Positions 1 to 11,593 are shown, counted from the stretch's first letter. The stretch is DNA of 64,000 nucleotides from Erythroxylum novogranatense (GCA_029891385.1 CM057233.1:49492063-49556062), one strand, 5' to 3'. Made by a program: numbers and translations. The notes: generated by a model not told the origin, from the sequence alone.

Positions 1-1495
1 TAAAACTCTTATTTTATGAGGTTAATGAAAAATGGATTTGTGGATGGACATGAAATGTGAATTTGTATATGGAAGACTATGTTGAATGTTGAGTATGAAT
101 GGTTGGTATATATATGTATATATATATAAACATCAATGAGATGTTATGAATATAGAGATGTTGTTGAATATGAAGAGTCATACGAATTGAGGTTGAGTGT
201 TGGATGAATTCCAATCAGAAGTTGAATTGTTTTGCATGATGTTGTAATTGAGGAAGTAAAGTTGGGATAAATTCCAAGTTTTGCATGAAGGTAAAATATG
301 TATGTTGATTTCCAAGGGAAAACTGTATCGATTTAGGTAGAATTGATAAAACTTGTCTTTTTGGAAGTTTTAGTTCGTCTTTATAGTTTTCCAACGCTAT
401 AAAGTTTGTAATTTTTGGACATCGGAATGAAAAGATATGATTGTTATAAGTTATGATGTTGCATAGAAATTGTGTATGATGACAACTATGGTAAATGATA
501 GGAAATGGTGGTTTTAATGAACCAAATGAATTGGGATTTGAGAGTTTTATGAGATAATTTTGGAGTTTGAGTTGTTATGAAGTGATTTTGTACTAGAAGA
601 GTTGAATTTAAGAATATATTGATTGAATATGATGTTAGATTGGATGTAGGAAGCATGGGAGAGGGTTTGGAGGGGTTTTGGGAACCCCATGTCTGTTTAA
701 CGGACTTTAGGTCCGTTTAACGGACGTTTATGGGTCAAAAAGGACCCCTAGCATCACCCATGTCCATTTAACAGACTTGATGTCCGTTTAACGGACCTTC
801 TTAGGTGAGAAGGTGCATTTTGGCCCGATAATGTCCGTTAAATGGACATGCATATCCGTTAAACGGACATTCACGGGTCAGCTTCATGAAATCGCAATTT
901 TTGACCCATTTAGAGGAAGAATCTGACTTTATGGTCTCATGAAAGTTTTAGATCTAGAAGTCTAATTTCAAATGGTCTAAAAACGAAATCAATCAGACAT
1001 TTGCGGTGAAAGTTATGACAATCGTGCCAAGATATGTTACTGCATGATTGAGGTTATGAACATGTTAGATTCTCTCGGTCATAACTTCCTCGTCTGACCT
1101 CCAAATGAAGTGATTCTTGAAGCGATAGATTCCTAAGACATGAATTTATCTCTCCATGAAAATTGATATCTTTTAGTTTTGAGATGAAAAAGTTTGATTG
1201 TAAGAAAGTGAGAGGTCAGTTTAGAGAGCATGATTGAGGTATAAACACACTTTGAAATTTTAAGTATATCTTGAGTTATAGAGCTCCGATTGAGGTGATT
1301 CTTTCTTCAAAGCAAACAAGAGACTTAGATCTACAATTTTATGCAGAAGTCAAGATGTGATTTTGATTATTGGATAGTGTGGCCTCACCAACCTTATGAG
1401 ATGACGGCCAAAGAGGGTTCATTAGAATAACCCTATAGGTTTACAAGATCAAGGTTTATGACTCCAAATGTTGGGCTCCGAAAATGGGGTCAACA
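1..1495 (+). mobile_element. LTR fragment (3' part) of a Ty3/gypsy-like retrotransposon, cut by the window start
   Basis: No coding sequence is visible. The stretch has the texture of the other gypsy LTRs here: repeated phrases about a shoot of the form 'aaagtttgtaatttttgga...gaaagttatga' and a palindromic word array at 691-870. It ends in ggggtcaaca near 1496 and is followed at 1500 by tgatatcagagc, a near match to the initiator-Met tRNA primer-binding site (PBS). This end-plus-PBS arrangement gives the plus orientation. The left end lies outside the window. The family is inferred from resemblance to the other LTRs here. Confidence 0.7.
691..870. repeat. Spaced palindromic word array, word GTCCGTTTAACGGAC
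   Basis: Six copies or near copies of a 15-bp perfect palindrome (GTCCGTTTAACGGAC) occur in 180 bp, separated by unrelated spacers. Variants such as tccatttaacagac and ccgttaaatggac differ by one or two bases. It lies about 0.6-0.8 kb before the LTR end. The spacing is irregular, so this is not a simple tandem repeat. Confidence 0.85.
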
Positions 1496-1499
1496 GTTG

Positions 1500-1652
1500 T
1501 GATATCAGAGCAAGCTCAAGTTTCATGTTTTTGCAAGAGTTGGATTCTGGAAACAAGCGCGGACCCAACAGGTGTGGTATCAGAGCAAGCTCAAGTTTCA
1601 TGATTTCGCAAGAGTTGGATTCTGGAAACAAGCGGGGTCCAACATTCATTAT
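1500..1652 (+). repeat. 75-bp tandem duplication of an LTR-end/PBS segment
   Basis: Two copies of a 75-bp unit start at 1500 (tgatatcagagcaagctc) and 1575 (tggtatcagagcaagctc). Each contains an initiator-Met PBS and ends in LTR-like gcggacccaaca or gcggggtccaaca. The junction of LTR and PBS therefore appears to have been duplicated in place. The second PBS is the perfect one (TGGTATCAGAGC); the first carries g to a. Confidence 0.8.
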
Positions 1653-1799
1653 CCAAAAACCCTTCTAAAATCCAAAGAACTCAAAAATGCACTTAACTTA
1701 ATTCTTCTTCAAATAAAGAGATGTTCGGCTCAAAAAAAAGCTCTTACCTTAAAAGAAAGCTCTTATCTTCCTATTTCTTTTTCTCTTCTTGATTAACCT
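1653..1799 (-). mobile_element. Left remnant of an older minus-strand LTR, split by the 1805-11593 insertion
   Basis: This stretch abuts the target duplication of the large element and would rejoin 11599 if that element were removed. Its reverse complement resembles the leader of the LTR family that starts at 60644, including 'gctaacctaagtaag'-like and aagaagag-rich text. No gene is visible. The assignment is an inference from position and weak similarity. Confidence 0.4.
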
Positions 1800-1804
1800 C
1801 AAAT
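1800..1804. repeat. Target site duplication CAAAT, left copy
   Basis: CAAAT stands immediately before the 5' TG of the element and is repeated exactly at 11594-11598 after its terminal CA. The 5-bp length is normal for LTR-retrotransposon integrases. Confidence 0.95.
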
Positions 1805-2469
1805 TGTTGGACCCCGAATCTTGAGTGACAATTTGACTATGATCAAGTGGATGAGTTGATTGAAATTAAGTTGAAGATCATGAAATAAAGAGAGAAAGTA
1901 TGAAAATATGAAAAATTGTGAAATAGTTGACCTTTTTGGCATTTGAAAGTTGACTTTTGTTTGAGGCAAAATTTGATAACATGATCTACATGAAACTTGT
2001 AGATTATGTTGAGAGCTTTAATGGACATAAAGTTTGTAATATTTCGATATCGGGAGTGAAAGTTATGATCACCAAAGTTTATGTTTGATCGGGTTTGACT
2101 TTTATTATGGTTGAAACTTTGACTGAGAAATTAACCTAGTTAGAGGTTATTTGAGCTTTGATGTTCTTCATGAGAATTGAAGGATTTGTTTTGATCTTTA
2201 TTTCGATATAAAGTATGCAATTTTTCGATCTCGAATAATAAGTTATGATTTTTACAAGTTTGTATAGAGGATAGTATCTTTGACCGAAAAATGGACTTCC
2301 GTGAGAGTCGAATTGATGTTTATGTCCTTCGTGAAAGATTTAGAGCTTCCATAAGCTTTTATAGAGACTAAGTTTGTCAAAATTAGAGTTCGGGAGTAAG
2401 AGTTATGAATTTTGGAAGTTTTGGATTTTTTATGTTAAAAAAAAATTGAAATGAAATTGATTCATCCCC

Positions 2470-2603
2470 GTCGCTAGGGCGACGTATCGCCCTAGTGATG
2501 GTGAGCGTTTCGCTCGCATCGCTAGGGCGACGCATCGCCCTCGCGACGGCTGGCGTTTCGCCCGCGTCACCAGGGCGACGCGTCGCTAGGGCGATCTTGC
2601 CCG
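2470..2603. repeat. 48-bp tandem word array (GTCGCTAGGGCGAC family) in the 5' LTR
   Basis: About 2.7 copies of a 48-bp unit. Each unit holds an inverted repeat CTAGGGCGA-CGTA-TCGCCCTAG and a second small one GAGCG-TTT-CGCTC. It is strongly GC- and CpG-rich in AT-rich surroundings. On the minus strand it reads as a 16-residue RRPSDASET-like repeat, which I regard as incidental. The same array occurs in the 3' LTR at 7697-7830. Confidence 0.9.
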
Positions 2604-4935
2604 TACGACGCCGTTTTGATTCTTTGGTTTTCTTGACTTTATTTCCTCCAATCCGACCTTTGTTCACTATTTTGCTTATATCTTTTCCGTCCGACATCCG
2701 ATTGAGTTGATTCTTTTTGCGTTGGATTCCTAAGACAATGAATTTCATTTTATAAGAAATTTGTGAACTTTTGAGATTAAATTAATGGTGATTAATTTAA
2801 TCAAAGTGAGTCGGGAAATTTTCCGAGCATGATTCAGTGTTTTGTGAAATTCGGGATCTGTAGAGATCCGATTGAAGCGATTCTTGAGGCGAAATAAAGA
2901 TAAGTCAAGGGGCTACAAATCATATGAAGACATGAAATGTCAATTGTGCCCCTAAGACTTTTAATTTCTGAATTTAAGCTCGGATTAGGGTTTAATTTTT
3001 GGATTGGAAACACCTGTGAGTAATTTGAGCATAACTTTTGATCTGGGAATCGAAATGAGGAGATTCTTGTTTTGAATTAAACTAGAGACATAAGGATACA
3101 ATTGTTATGAAGACAGCGAGTTTCAATTCTGGGATTAAGAATGTGAAATTTTGGACGGAAATAATTGTACATAAGAAATGTGTTAGAATATGGATTTTCC
3201 CGCACTGTTTCACACATAACTTTTGATGTAGTGCTCGGAATTGAGCGCGGTCAGTGGCGTTTGATTCGTATGATTGAGAGAAACATTTCTCGAGAAGGAA
3301 GTTTTGACAAACTCCTTCAGATTGATAGTGCGAATCAACCCGCAAATGAGCATGACATAAAGTAATAATGGAGGGGCAAAATGGTCATTTGACCATTATT
3401 TAATGAAACACATGGTGAGGTGTCGTTTTCAGCCTTATAAGGCCACGATGTTGGTCTGAAATTTCAGAAAAAGGAGAAGAGAAATAAGAAGAAAGAAGAA
3501 GAATGGAGAAGAGTTCGTATGGAGAAAGAAGAGGGAGAAGTTTAGTTTTAATTTTTCTACTCAATTCTTCAAGCTTTTGGGATTTTTCCAAGAAGGAAAA
3601 GAGTGGAAAATGAAGAGAGCTTCTTCATGAGCCAAGAAAATTCGAATTTGGAGGATAAATGAGGTAAGAGAAGATTTTCAATTTGAAGTTTTGTTGAATT
3701 TTAATTGAGAAGTATGGAAAAGGACTTGGGTTTGTGGTTTATGAAGTTGTTTTGATATATATGCTTTAGGTTGGGTTTAATTTTGGATGAAAATTTGATT
3801 AAGGTTTAGGCTTAATTTTATGATTAAGAATTTTGTGAAATTTTGGTGTAGAATTATAGATAATGTTATGGGTTAGTGATATATGATTTCAATTTTGAAG
3901 AATTTATGGATTATGATATTGAATTTGGATAAATTGGTTTAGGCCAATTTTAAAATTTGGGGATTTTTGAAATTGAGGATTTAGATATTTTGGAATTAAT
4001 GTGGATGGATGAATTGTGAGATTAATTTTGAAAATTAAGTTATTTATGAGATTTAATTTGGGTGTATTGGTTTAGGCCAATTTTGAAAATTGGGGGTTTT
4101 CAAAATTGGAGATTGAAATAGCTTGAATTTATATGGAATTGGTGTTTACTAAGTTTAATTTGAGTAATTAAGTGAATTATGATACTGAATTTGACTAATT
4201 CGGTTTAGGTCAAATTCAGAATTTGGGCATTTTAGAAATTTTGGTTTTAGAAAGCTTGGAAATATGATGATTATGAATTTCCGATAGTTAATTTTGAGAA
4301 TTATGTTATTTATGATGTGAATTTGGATGATTATGGTTTAGGTTTTGTTAAATTGGAAGAGAGAGAGAAGCAAAAGTCAAATTGAAGCATTGGACAAGAT
4401 GCTAGCATGGATATGAGGTGGGTAGTATATTTATTTATTGAATTATAAGCTAAATGTGAATTTTGAAAATTAAAGAAAGCAAAATTTGATTTTGATAAAT
4501 TATTATTGATAAAAATGTTTGAAAAGGATGTAAATGTTTGAAATTATGATTTCAAAGGAGTAAAATGAGTTTTAGAAAATGCAAAACTTGTGAATTTCAT
4601 GGCTTTCAAATTATGTGATTTATGATTTGGATGATTTAAAGAATTGGTGCATATATTGTGATGAGTATGTGATTTAAGTAATGATATGAATTGCATTAGA
4701 TTTGTTATGTGAATTCATGTGGATACGTGCTTGTGTCATTTATGACACAATATGATGATAAGATTTGAAAATGTGAAAATCAAGATTTTCAAAAAGTGCC
4801 TTGAGCAATCAATTCTCGTTTTCGTTATGTGTTAAGTGGGTTTGGTCAGTCCGTTTGTGAGTCATTATTGTCTCTACTGCTTAAGCCTTAGCCTATTTTG
4901 CAATAGGCAATGGAGATCCGATTACGGACTCCTTT

Positions 4936-5030
4936 CACGGCTACACTGGACCGTTATGCGGGAAAGTGTAGTACGTCCTGTTCACGGCTGCACATAACCG
5001 CTATGCGGAAATGTGCAGTACGTCCTGTTT
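4936..5030 (+). other. Two tandem hairpins with compensatory changes in the 5' LTR
   Basis: Two copies of a roughly 47-bp unit each fold into a stem-loop. The first has arms CTACACT/AGTGTAG, the second CTGCACA/TGTGCAG, with loops containing ccgttatgcggg and ccgctatgcgg. Arm changes are paired, so both stems are kept. The second unit is disturbed in the 3' LTR copy (about 10200-10240). Confidence 0.6.
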
Positions 5031-5284
5031 TGGGCCGAACCAAACCAATTCTGATGTGTTATGTGTTTTTGATTTGTTTATAATGTGATGCATTCATATT
5101 TAAAGTCATGCATGATTTGAAAAGATTTGAGATTTTGAGAAATAAGACAAGAATTTATAATCATGAAATTTCGGAAAGTTTATGAAAGTTTTGTAAAGTT
5201 TGAAAATAAGATTTCGGATAAATGCTTAAATGGGAAATTTTTGAAAAGTTTAACAAGAAAATAATTTTCGCTTATTGTTCGGTT

Positions 5285-5316
5285 TATAAATATATTATCC
5301 ACGAGCTTCCGAGCTC
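5285..5316 (+). promoter_or_regulatory. LTR core promoter: TATA box plus inverted repeat (5' LTR)
   Basis: TATAAA at 5285-5290 is followed 18 nt later (start to start) by the inverted repeat GAGCT-TCCG-AGCTC (5303-5316), then ACCC and a pyrimidine tract ending in ttttacgcag, which resembles a 3' splice site. Plant initiation about 30 nt downstream of TATA would place the start at the end of the inverted repeat. Two other LTR families in this window share the arrangement. Confidence 0.6.
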
Positions 5317-6061
5317 ACCCCTTTCATCCCCAATCTCCGTGTTTTACGCAGAGATCGGATGGAAGACGAGTATGATCATAGTCCGACTTATGCGTGTTCG
5401 TAGTATGTTTAAAGTTTAATGTTTGTATCGATCTTTATGGATAGTTAGAAAGCTAGTAAAGTGTGTTTTAGTTCGATTGTATATGAATGGTTTTGCTTGT
5501 GGCGATAAATGTATAAGATTGTATTATGTTCTAATGAGTTATAAGTATGATTATACTTTATGTATGAGATTGGATTTTGAATGTGGTTGGGATTGATTGA
5601 AATTTCGAGTTGAGATAGTTATGGATTGGATTTATGAAGTGTTTAGAATTAAGATTGTGTTTCACTTTGGTGTTTGGATGCTTGGACGGGAGAGTCCGAT
5701 GGTTCGATATTCGATTAGGGATTATAGAAGTGTATTTTGCCTTTGCAGGAAATTTTGGGTTAGGATAAAGACAGCCGTTATGCTGCCGAAATTTTGGTAA
5801 AAAAATTTGGATAAAAGTGAAATTTTGGATATGTATAAGTGTATATAAGAGTTTGAGAAATTTGAGATTGGTATGGATTTATATCGAATATGTACGATTG
5901 TATGGATTTAAGATGATTGGTATATGATTGAGTAACGAGAAAAGAAATGAGAATAAGAAGAAGAAAAAAATTCATAACGGATTTTGGAACGTCTTAGATT
6001 CCCAACGCGATTACGCTCATTCGATAAGTTTTCTTTGATTATTGTTTAGGATGTCGGATGT

Positions 6062-6292
6062 GTCCGCTTTGATTTCGCTTTCGCTTTGCAACTGCTCGCT
6101 TGATTCGATTAGTATTTGCTTCCGCCAGATTTGCTTCCGCTTCGCTACTTTCGGATTTGTTCGCTTCGCATTTTGTTTTCGATTCGACATTTTCGCTTTC
6201 CGCTCTGTTTGCGATGTGCTTTGTTTTCGATTCAAATTTCGATCCGAAATTTCCGCTTCCTTCGCTTCCGCTTGCTTGGTTTTCCTTTCGGT
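6062..6292 (+). repeat. ttcgcttccgctt-rich segment near the 3' end of the 5' LTR
   Basis: Many close variants of ttcgctt and ttccgctt fill about 230 bp. The open frames here are products of this composition. The matching stretch in the 3' LTR (about 11275-11510) shows many more differences than the rest of the LTR pair. Confidence 0.7.
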
Positions 6293-6379
6293 TATGTAGT
6301 TGGGTTCCGGTAACGGGATCCAACATTTAACTAAGGATGGTGTGCAGTGTATGTAGTTGGGTTTCGGTCCCAACATTTA

Positions 6380-6392
6380 TGGTATCAGAGCC
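6380..6392 (+). promoter_or_regulatory. Primer-binding site, initiator-Met tRNA
   Basis: TGGTATCAGAGCC is the exact reverse complement of the last 13 nt (with CCA) of plant initiator-Met tRNA. It starts 5 nt after the 5' LTR, as usual for plant LTR retrotransposons. Reverse transcription would start here. Confidence 0.92.
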
Positions 6393-7011
6393 CAGTAATA
6401 TGATCTTACTTGGGCGTATGAGTATGAATAAGGAATTGATACGAGTTTGTAAAGATAAGAGTGAATTTGTGAGAATGTGCTAAGTGATCATTTGATTTTG
6501 ATGAAAGAAGTATGATTGCCTTTAGGAATTTGAAAATTGATATGTATGACTATTTGATGAATTCAAGTGATTGGTTTGATTTGGGTGTTAAGAATATGAC
6601 CGATTTTCGGAGTGTGTTGAGGAACTTAAGATTAGAATTTCTTGAGAAATTGTGATGAATTGATGTAGATGAAAGAATGATGACATAATGAGACAGATTA
6701 AACGATGATTGAATCATACTAAGGTTTCTTACGAATTGGACCATTGACTTGTGTCCAGAAGTGTAGAAACAGTAAGTTATGAATATAGTAAGTTGATATG
6801 ATATGAGTGGTATATGATTTAAGGAAATGAAAATTGTGACGAGATTGAGAATATGCGCGATGAGTAAATTAAATAAAAGAGTGACTGATTATGAGTTTTG
6901 GAAAGAAATTAGTAAGAAAGTGCTTGATGATCTTTGTTTAAAAAGAAATTTATGCAAGAATGAGTTACTTGGAGTTTAAGTAAGTGTGAATTTCGAGGAC
7001 GAAATTCTTTT

Positions 7012-7025
7012 AAGAGGGGGAGAAA
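7012..7025 (+). promoter_or_regulatory. Polypurine tract
   Basis: AAGAGGGGGAGAAA lies directly against the 3' LTR, where plus-strand DNA synthesis would be primed. Confidence 0.9.
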
Positions 7026-10000
7026 TGTTGGACCCCGAATCTTGAGTGACAATTTGACTATGATCAAGTGGATGAGTTGATTGAAATTAAGTTGAAGATC
7101 ATGAAATAAAGAGAGAAAGTATGAAAATATGAAAAATTGTGAAATAGTTGACCTTTTTGGCATTTGAAAGTTGACTTTTGTTTGAGGCAAAATTTGATAA
7201 CATGATCTACATGAAACTTGTAGATTATGTTGAGAGCTTTTTGTGGACATAAAGTTTGCAATATTTCGATATCGGGAGTGAAAGTTATGATCACCAAAGT
7301 TTATGTTTGATCGGTTTGACTTTTATTATGGTTGAAACTTTGACTGAGAAATTAACCTAGTTAGAGGTTATTTGAGCTTTGATGTTCTTCATGAGAATTG
7401 AAGGATTTGTTTTTATCTTTATTTCGATATAAAGTATGCAATTTTTCGATCTCGGAATAATAAGTTATGATTTTTACAAGTTTGTATAGAGGATAGTATC
7501 TTTGACCGAAAAATGGACTTCCGTAGGAGTCGAATTGATGTTTATGTCCTTCGTGAAAGATTTAGAGCTTCCCGCAAGCTTTCTATAGAGACTAAGTTTG
7601 TCAAAATTAGAGTTCGGGAGTAAGAGTTATGAATTTTGGAAGTTTTGGATTTTTTATGTTAAAAAAAAAAAATTGAAATGAAATTGATTCATCCCCGTCG
7701 CTAGGGCGACGTATCGCCCTAGTGATGGTGAGCGTTTCGCTCGCATCGCTAGGGCGACGCATCGCCCTCGCGACGGCTAGCGTTTCGCCCGCGTCACCAG
7801 GGCGACGCGTCGCTAGGGCGATCTTGCCCGCATCTGACGCCTTTTGATTCTTTGGTTTTCTTGACTTTATTTCCTCCAATCCGACCTTTGTTCACTATTT
7901 TGCTTATATCTTTCCGTCCGACATCCGATTGAGTTGATTCTTTTGCGTTGGATTCCTAAGACAATGAATTTCATTTTATAAGAAATTTAGAACTTTTGAG
8001 ATTAAATTAATGGTGATTAATTTAATCAAAGCGAGTCGGGAAATTTTCCGAGCATGATTCAGTGTTTTGTGAAATTCGGGATCTGTAGAGATCCGATTGA
8101 AGCGATTCTTGAGGCGAAATAAAGATAAGTCAAGGGCTACAAATCATATGAAGACATGAAATGTCAATTGTGCCCTAAGACTTTTAATTTCTGAATTTAA
8201 GCTCGGATTAGGGTTTAATTTTTGGATTGGAAACACCTGTGAGTAATTTGAGCATAACTTTTGATCTGGGAATCGAAATGAGGAGATTCTTGTTTTGAAT
8301 TAAACTAGAGACATAAGGATACAATTGTTATGAAGACAGCGAGTTTCAATTCTGGGATTAAGAATGTGAAATTTTGGACGGAAATAATTGTACATAAGAA
8401 ATGTGTTAGAATATGGATTTTCCCGCACTGTTTCGCACATAACTTTTGATGTAGTGCTCGGAATTGAGCGCGGTCGGTGGCGTTGGATTCGTATGATTGA
8501 GAGGAACATTTCTCGAGAAGGAAGTTTTGACAAACTCCTTCAGATTGATAGTGCGAATCAACCCGCAAATGAGCATGACATAAAGTAATAATGGAGGGGC
8601 AAAATGGTCATTTGACCATTATTTAATGAAACACATGGTGAGGTGTCGTTTTCAGCCTTATAAGGCCACGATGTTGGTCTGAAATTTCAGAAAAAGGAGA
8701 AGAGAAATAAGAAGAAAGAAGAAGAATGGAGAAGAGTTCGTATGGAGAAAGAAGAGGAGAAGTTTAGTTTTAATTTTCTACTCAATTCTTCAAGCTTTTG
8801 GGATTTTTCCAAGAAGGAAAAGAGTGGAAAATGAAGAGAGCTTCTTCATGAGCCAAGAAAATTCAATTTGGAGGATAAATGAGGTAAGAGAAGATTTTCA
8901 ATTTGAAGTTTTGTTGAATTTTAATTGAGAAGTATGGAAAAGGACTTGGGTTTGTGGTTTATGAAGTTGTTTTGATATATATGCTTTAGGTTGGGTTTAA
9001 TTTTGGATGAAAATTTGATTAAGGTTTAGGCTTAATTTTATGATTAAGAATTTTGTGAAATTTTGGTGTAGAATTATAGATAATGTTATGGGTTAGTGAT
9101 ATATGATTTCAATTTTGAAGAATTTATGGATTATGATATTGAATTTGGATAAATTGGTTTAGGCCAATTTTAAAATTTGGGGATTTTTGAAATTGAGGAT
9201 TTAGATATTTTGGAATTAATGTGGATGGATGAATTGTGAGATTAATTTTGAAAATTAAGTTATTTATGAGATTTAATTTGGGTGTATTGGTTTAGGCCAA
9301 TTTTGAAAATTGGGGGTTTTCAAAATTGGAGATTGAAATAGCTTGAATTTATATGGAATTGGTGTTTACTAAGTTTAATTTGAGTAATTAGGTGAATTAT
9401 GATACCTGAATTTGACTAATTCGGTTTAGGTCAAATTCAGAATTTGGGCATTTTAGAAATTTTGGTTTTAGAAAGCTTGGAAATATGATGATTATGAATT
9501 TCCGATAGTTAATTTTGAGAATTATGTTATTTATGATGTGAATTTGGATGATTATGGTTTAGGTTTTGTTAAATTGGAAGAGAGAGAGAAGCAAAAGTCA
9601 AATTGAAGCATTGGACAAGATGCTAGCATGGATATGAGGTGGGTAGTATATTTATTTATTGAATTATAAGCTAAATGTGAATTTTGAAAATTAAAGAAAG
9701 CAAAATTTGATTTTGATAAATTATTATTGATAAAATGTTTGAAAAAGGATGTAAATGTTTGAAATTATGATTTCAAAGGAGTAAAATGAGTTTTAGAAAA
9801 TGCAAAACTTGTGAATTTCATGGCTTTCAAATTATGTGATTTATGATTTGGATGATTTAAAGAATTGGTGCATATATTGTGATGAGTATGTGATTTAAGT
9901 AATGATATGAATTGCATTAGATTTGTTATGTGAATTCATGTGGATACGTGCTTGTGTCATTTATGACACAATATGATGATAAGATTTGAAAATGTGAAAA

Positions 10001-11593
10001 TCAAGATTTTCAAAAGTGCCTTCGAGCAATCAATTTCGCTTTTCGTTATGTGTTAAGTGGGTTTGTCAGTCCGTTTGTGAGTCGTCATCTCTACTGCTTA
10101 AGCCTTCGCCTTGCTCGCAATAGGCAATGGAGATCCGATTACGGACTCCTTTCACGGCTACACTGGACCGTTATGCGGGAAAGTGTAGTACGTCCTGTTC
10201 ACGGCTGCACATAACCGCTATGCTTGAAATGTGCGAAGACGTCTGTTTTAAATGAACCAAACCAATTCTGATGTGTTATGTGTTTTTGATTTGTTTATAA
10301 TGTGATGCATTCATATTTAAAGCTGTGCATGATTTGAAAAAGATTTGAGATTTTGAGAAATAAGACAGTAAATTTATAATCATGAAATTTCGGAAAGTTT
10401 ATGAAAGTTTTGTAAAGTTTGAAAATAAGATTTCGGATAAATGCTTAAATGGGAAATTTTTGAAAAGTTTAACAAGAAAATAATTTTCGCTTATTGTTCG
10501 GTTTATAAATATATTATCCACGAGCTTCCGAGCTCACCCCCCTTTCATCCCCAATCTCCGTGTTTTACGCAGAGATCGGATGGAAGACGAGTATGATCAT
10601 AGTCCCACTTATGCGTGTTCGTAGTATGTTTAAAGTTTAATGTTTGTATCGATCTTTATGGATAGTTAGAAAGCTAGTAAAGTGTGTTTTAGTTCGATTG
10701 TATATGAATGGTTTTGCTTGTGGCGAAGAAATGTATAAGATTGTATTATGTTCTAATGAGTTATAAGTATGATTATACTTTATGTATGAGATTGGATTTT
10801 GAATGTGGTTGGGATTGATTGAAATTTCTGAGTTGAGATAGTTATGGATTGGATTTATGAAGTGTTTAGAATTAAGATTGTGTTTCTGCTGGTGTTTGGA
10901 TGCCGGACGGGAGAGTCCGATGGTTCGATATTCGATTAGGGATTATAGAAGTGTATTTTGCCTTTGCAGAAATTTTGGGTTAGGATAAAGACAGTAGTTA
11001 TCTTTGCGAAATTTTGGTAAAAAATTTGGATAAAAGTGAAATTTTGGATATGTATAAGTGTATATAAGAGTTTGAGAAATTTGAGATTGGTATGGATTTA
11101 TATCGAATATGTACGATCGTATGGATTTAAGATGATTGGTATATGATTGAGTAACGAGAAAAGAAATGAGAATAAGAAAAAAAATTCATAACGGATTTTG
11201 GAACGTCTTAGATTCCCAACGCGATTACGTTCATTCGATAAGTTTTCTTTGATTATTGTTTAGGATGTCGGATGTGTGCCTTTGATTTCGCTTTCGCTTT
11301 GCAACTGCTCGTTTGATTCGATTAGTATTTGCTTCCGCTTGCATTTGCTTCCGCTTCGCTACTTTGGATTTGTTCGCTCGCATTTTGTTTTCGATTCGAC
11401 ATTTTCGCTTTCCGCTTACATTTGCGATGTGCTTTGTTTTCTGATTCGAAATTTCGATCCGAAATTTCCGCTTCCCTTCGTTTCCGTTTGCTTCGGTTTT
11501 CCTTTCTGGTTATGTAGTTGGGTTCCGGTAACGGGATCCAACATTTAACTAAGGATGGTGTGCAGTGTATGTAGTTGGGTTTCGGTCCCAACA
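7026..11593 (+). repeat. 3' LTR of the giant-LTR element
   Basis: A 4568-bp copy of 1805-6375 in the same orientation, nearly identical over most of its length. Differences cluster in GC-rich places (about 10020-10260, 10690-10990, 11275-11510), which could reflect uneven consensus quality rather than age. It carries its own word array (7697-7830) and core promoter (TATA 10504-10509, inverted repeat 10522-10535). Confidence 0.93.
7697..7830. repeat. 48-bp tandem word array in the 3' LTR
   Basis: Same array as 2470-2603, with single-base changes (ggctggcg to ggctagcg) and a short indel near its right end. Confidence 0.88.

Larger units (their letters stand above)
1805..6375 (+). repeat. 5' LTR of the giant-LTR element
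   Basis: A 4571-bp LTR with TG...CA ends. Recognisable parts in order are: three degenerate roughly 170-bp modules (about 1990, 2165, 2326), the GC-rich word array (2470-2603), an AT-rich stretch with phrases such as ttggtttaggccaatttt, a pair of tandem hairpins (4936-5030), the core promoter (5285-5316), and a ttcgcttccgctt-rich segment (6062-6292). If transcription begins near 5317, U3 is about 3.5 kb and R-U5 about 1.06 kb. No credible coding sequence was found; the short frames are chance. Confidence 0.93.
6376..7025 (+). mobile_element. Internal region of the giant-LTR element (650 bp, non-coding)
   Basis: It holds a PBS at 6380-6392 and a purine tract at 7012-7025. Between them I find no frame of useful length and no gag, protease, reverse transcriptase or integrase motif on either strand. 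The segment gaatttcgaggacgaaattc directly before the purine tract is the part best conserved with full-length gypsy elements. Confidence 0.9.
1805..11593 (+). mobile_element. Complete non-autonomous LTR retrotransposon with giant LTRs (LARD-like), 9.79 kb
   Basis: Two near-identical LTRs (1805-6375, 4571 bp; 7026-11593, 4568 bp), each beginning TGTTGGACCCCG and ending GGTCCCAACA, flank only 650 bp. A 13-nt PBS perfectly complementary to the 3' end of plant initiator-Met tRNA and a purine tract mark a functional layout, and a perfect 5-bp duplication (CAAAT) flanks it. No gag or pol frame exists in the interior, so gag, reverse transcriptase and integrase must come from another element. The text tttcgaggacgaaattc just before the purine tract is typical of Del/Tekay-type gypsy elements, so that lineage is the likely helper. 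High LTR identity suggests a recent insertion. Confidence 0.95.

Noticed and set aside
6017..6376. Ser/Phe-rich frames of 85-119 residues near the LTR end
   Set aside because: Produced by the repeated ttcgctt text; the frames are not kept between the two LTRs.
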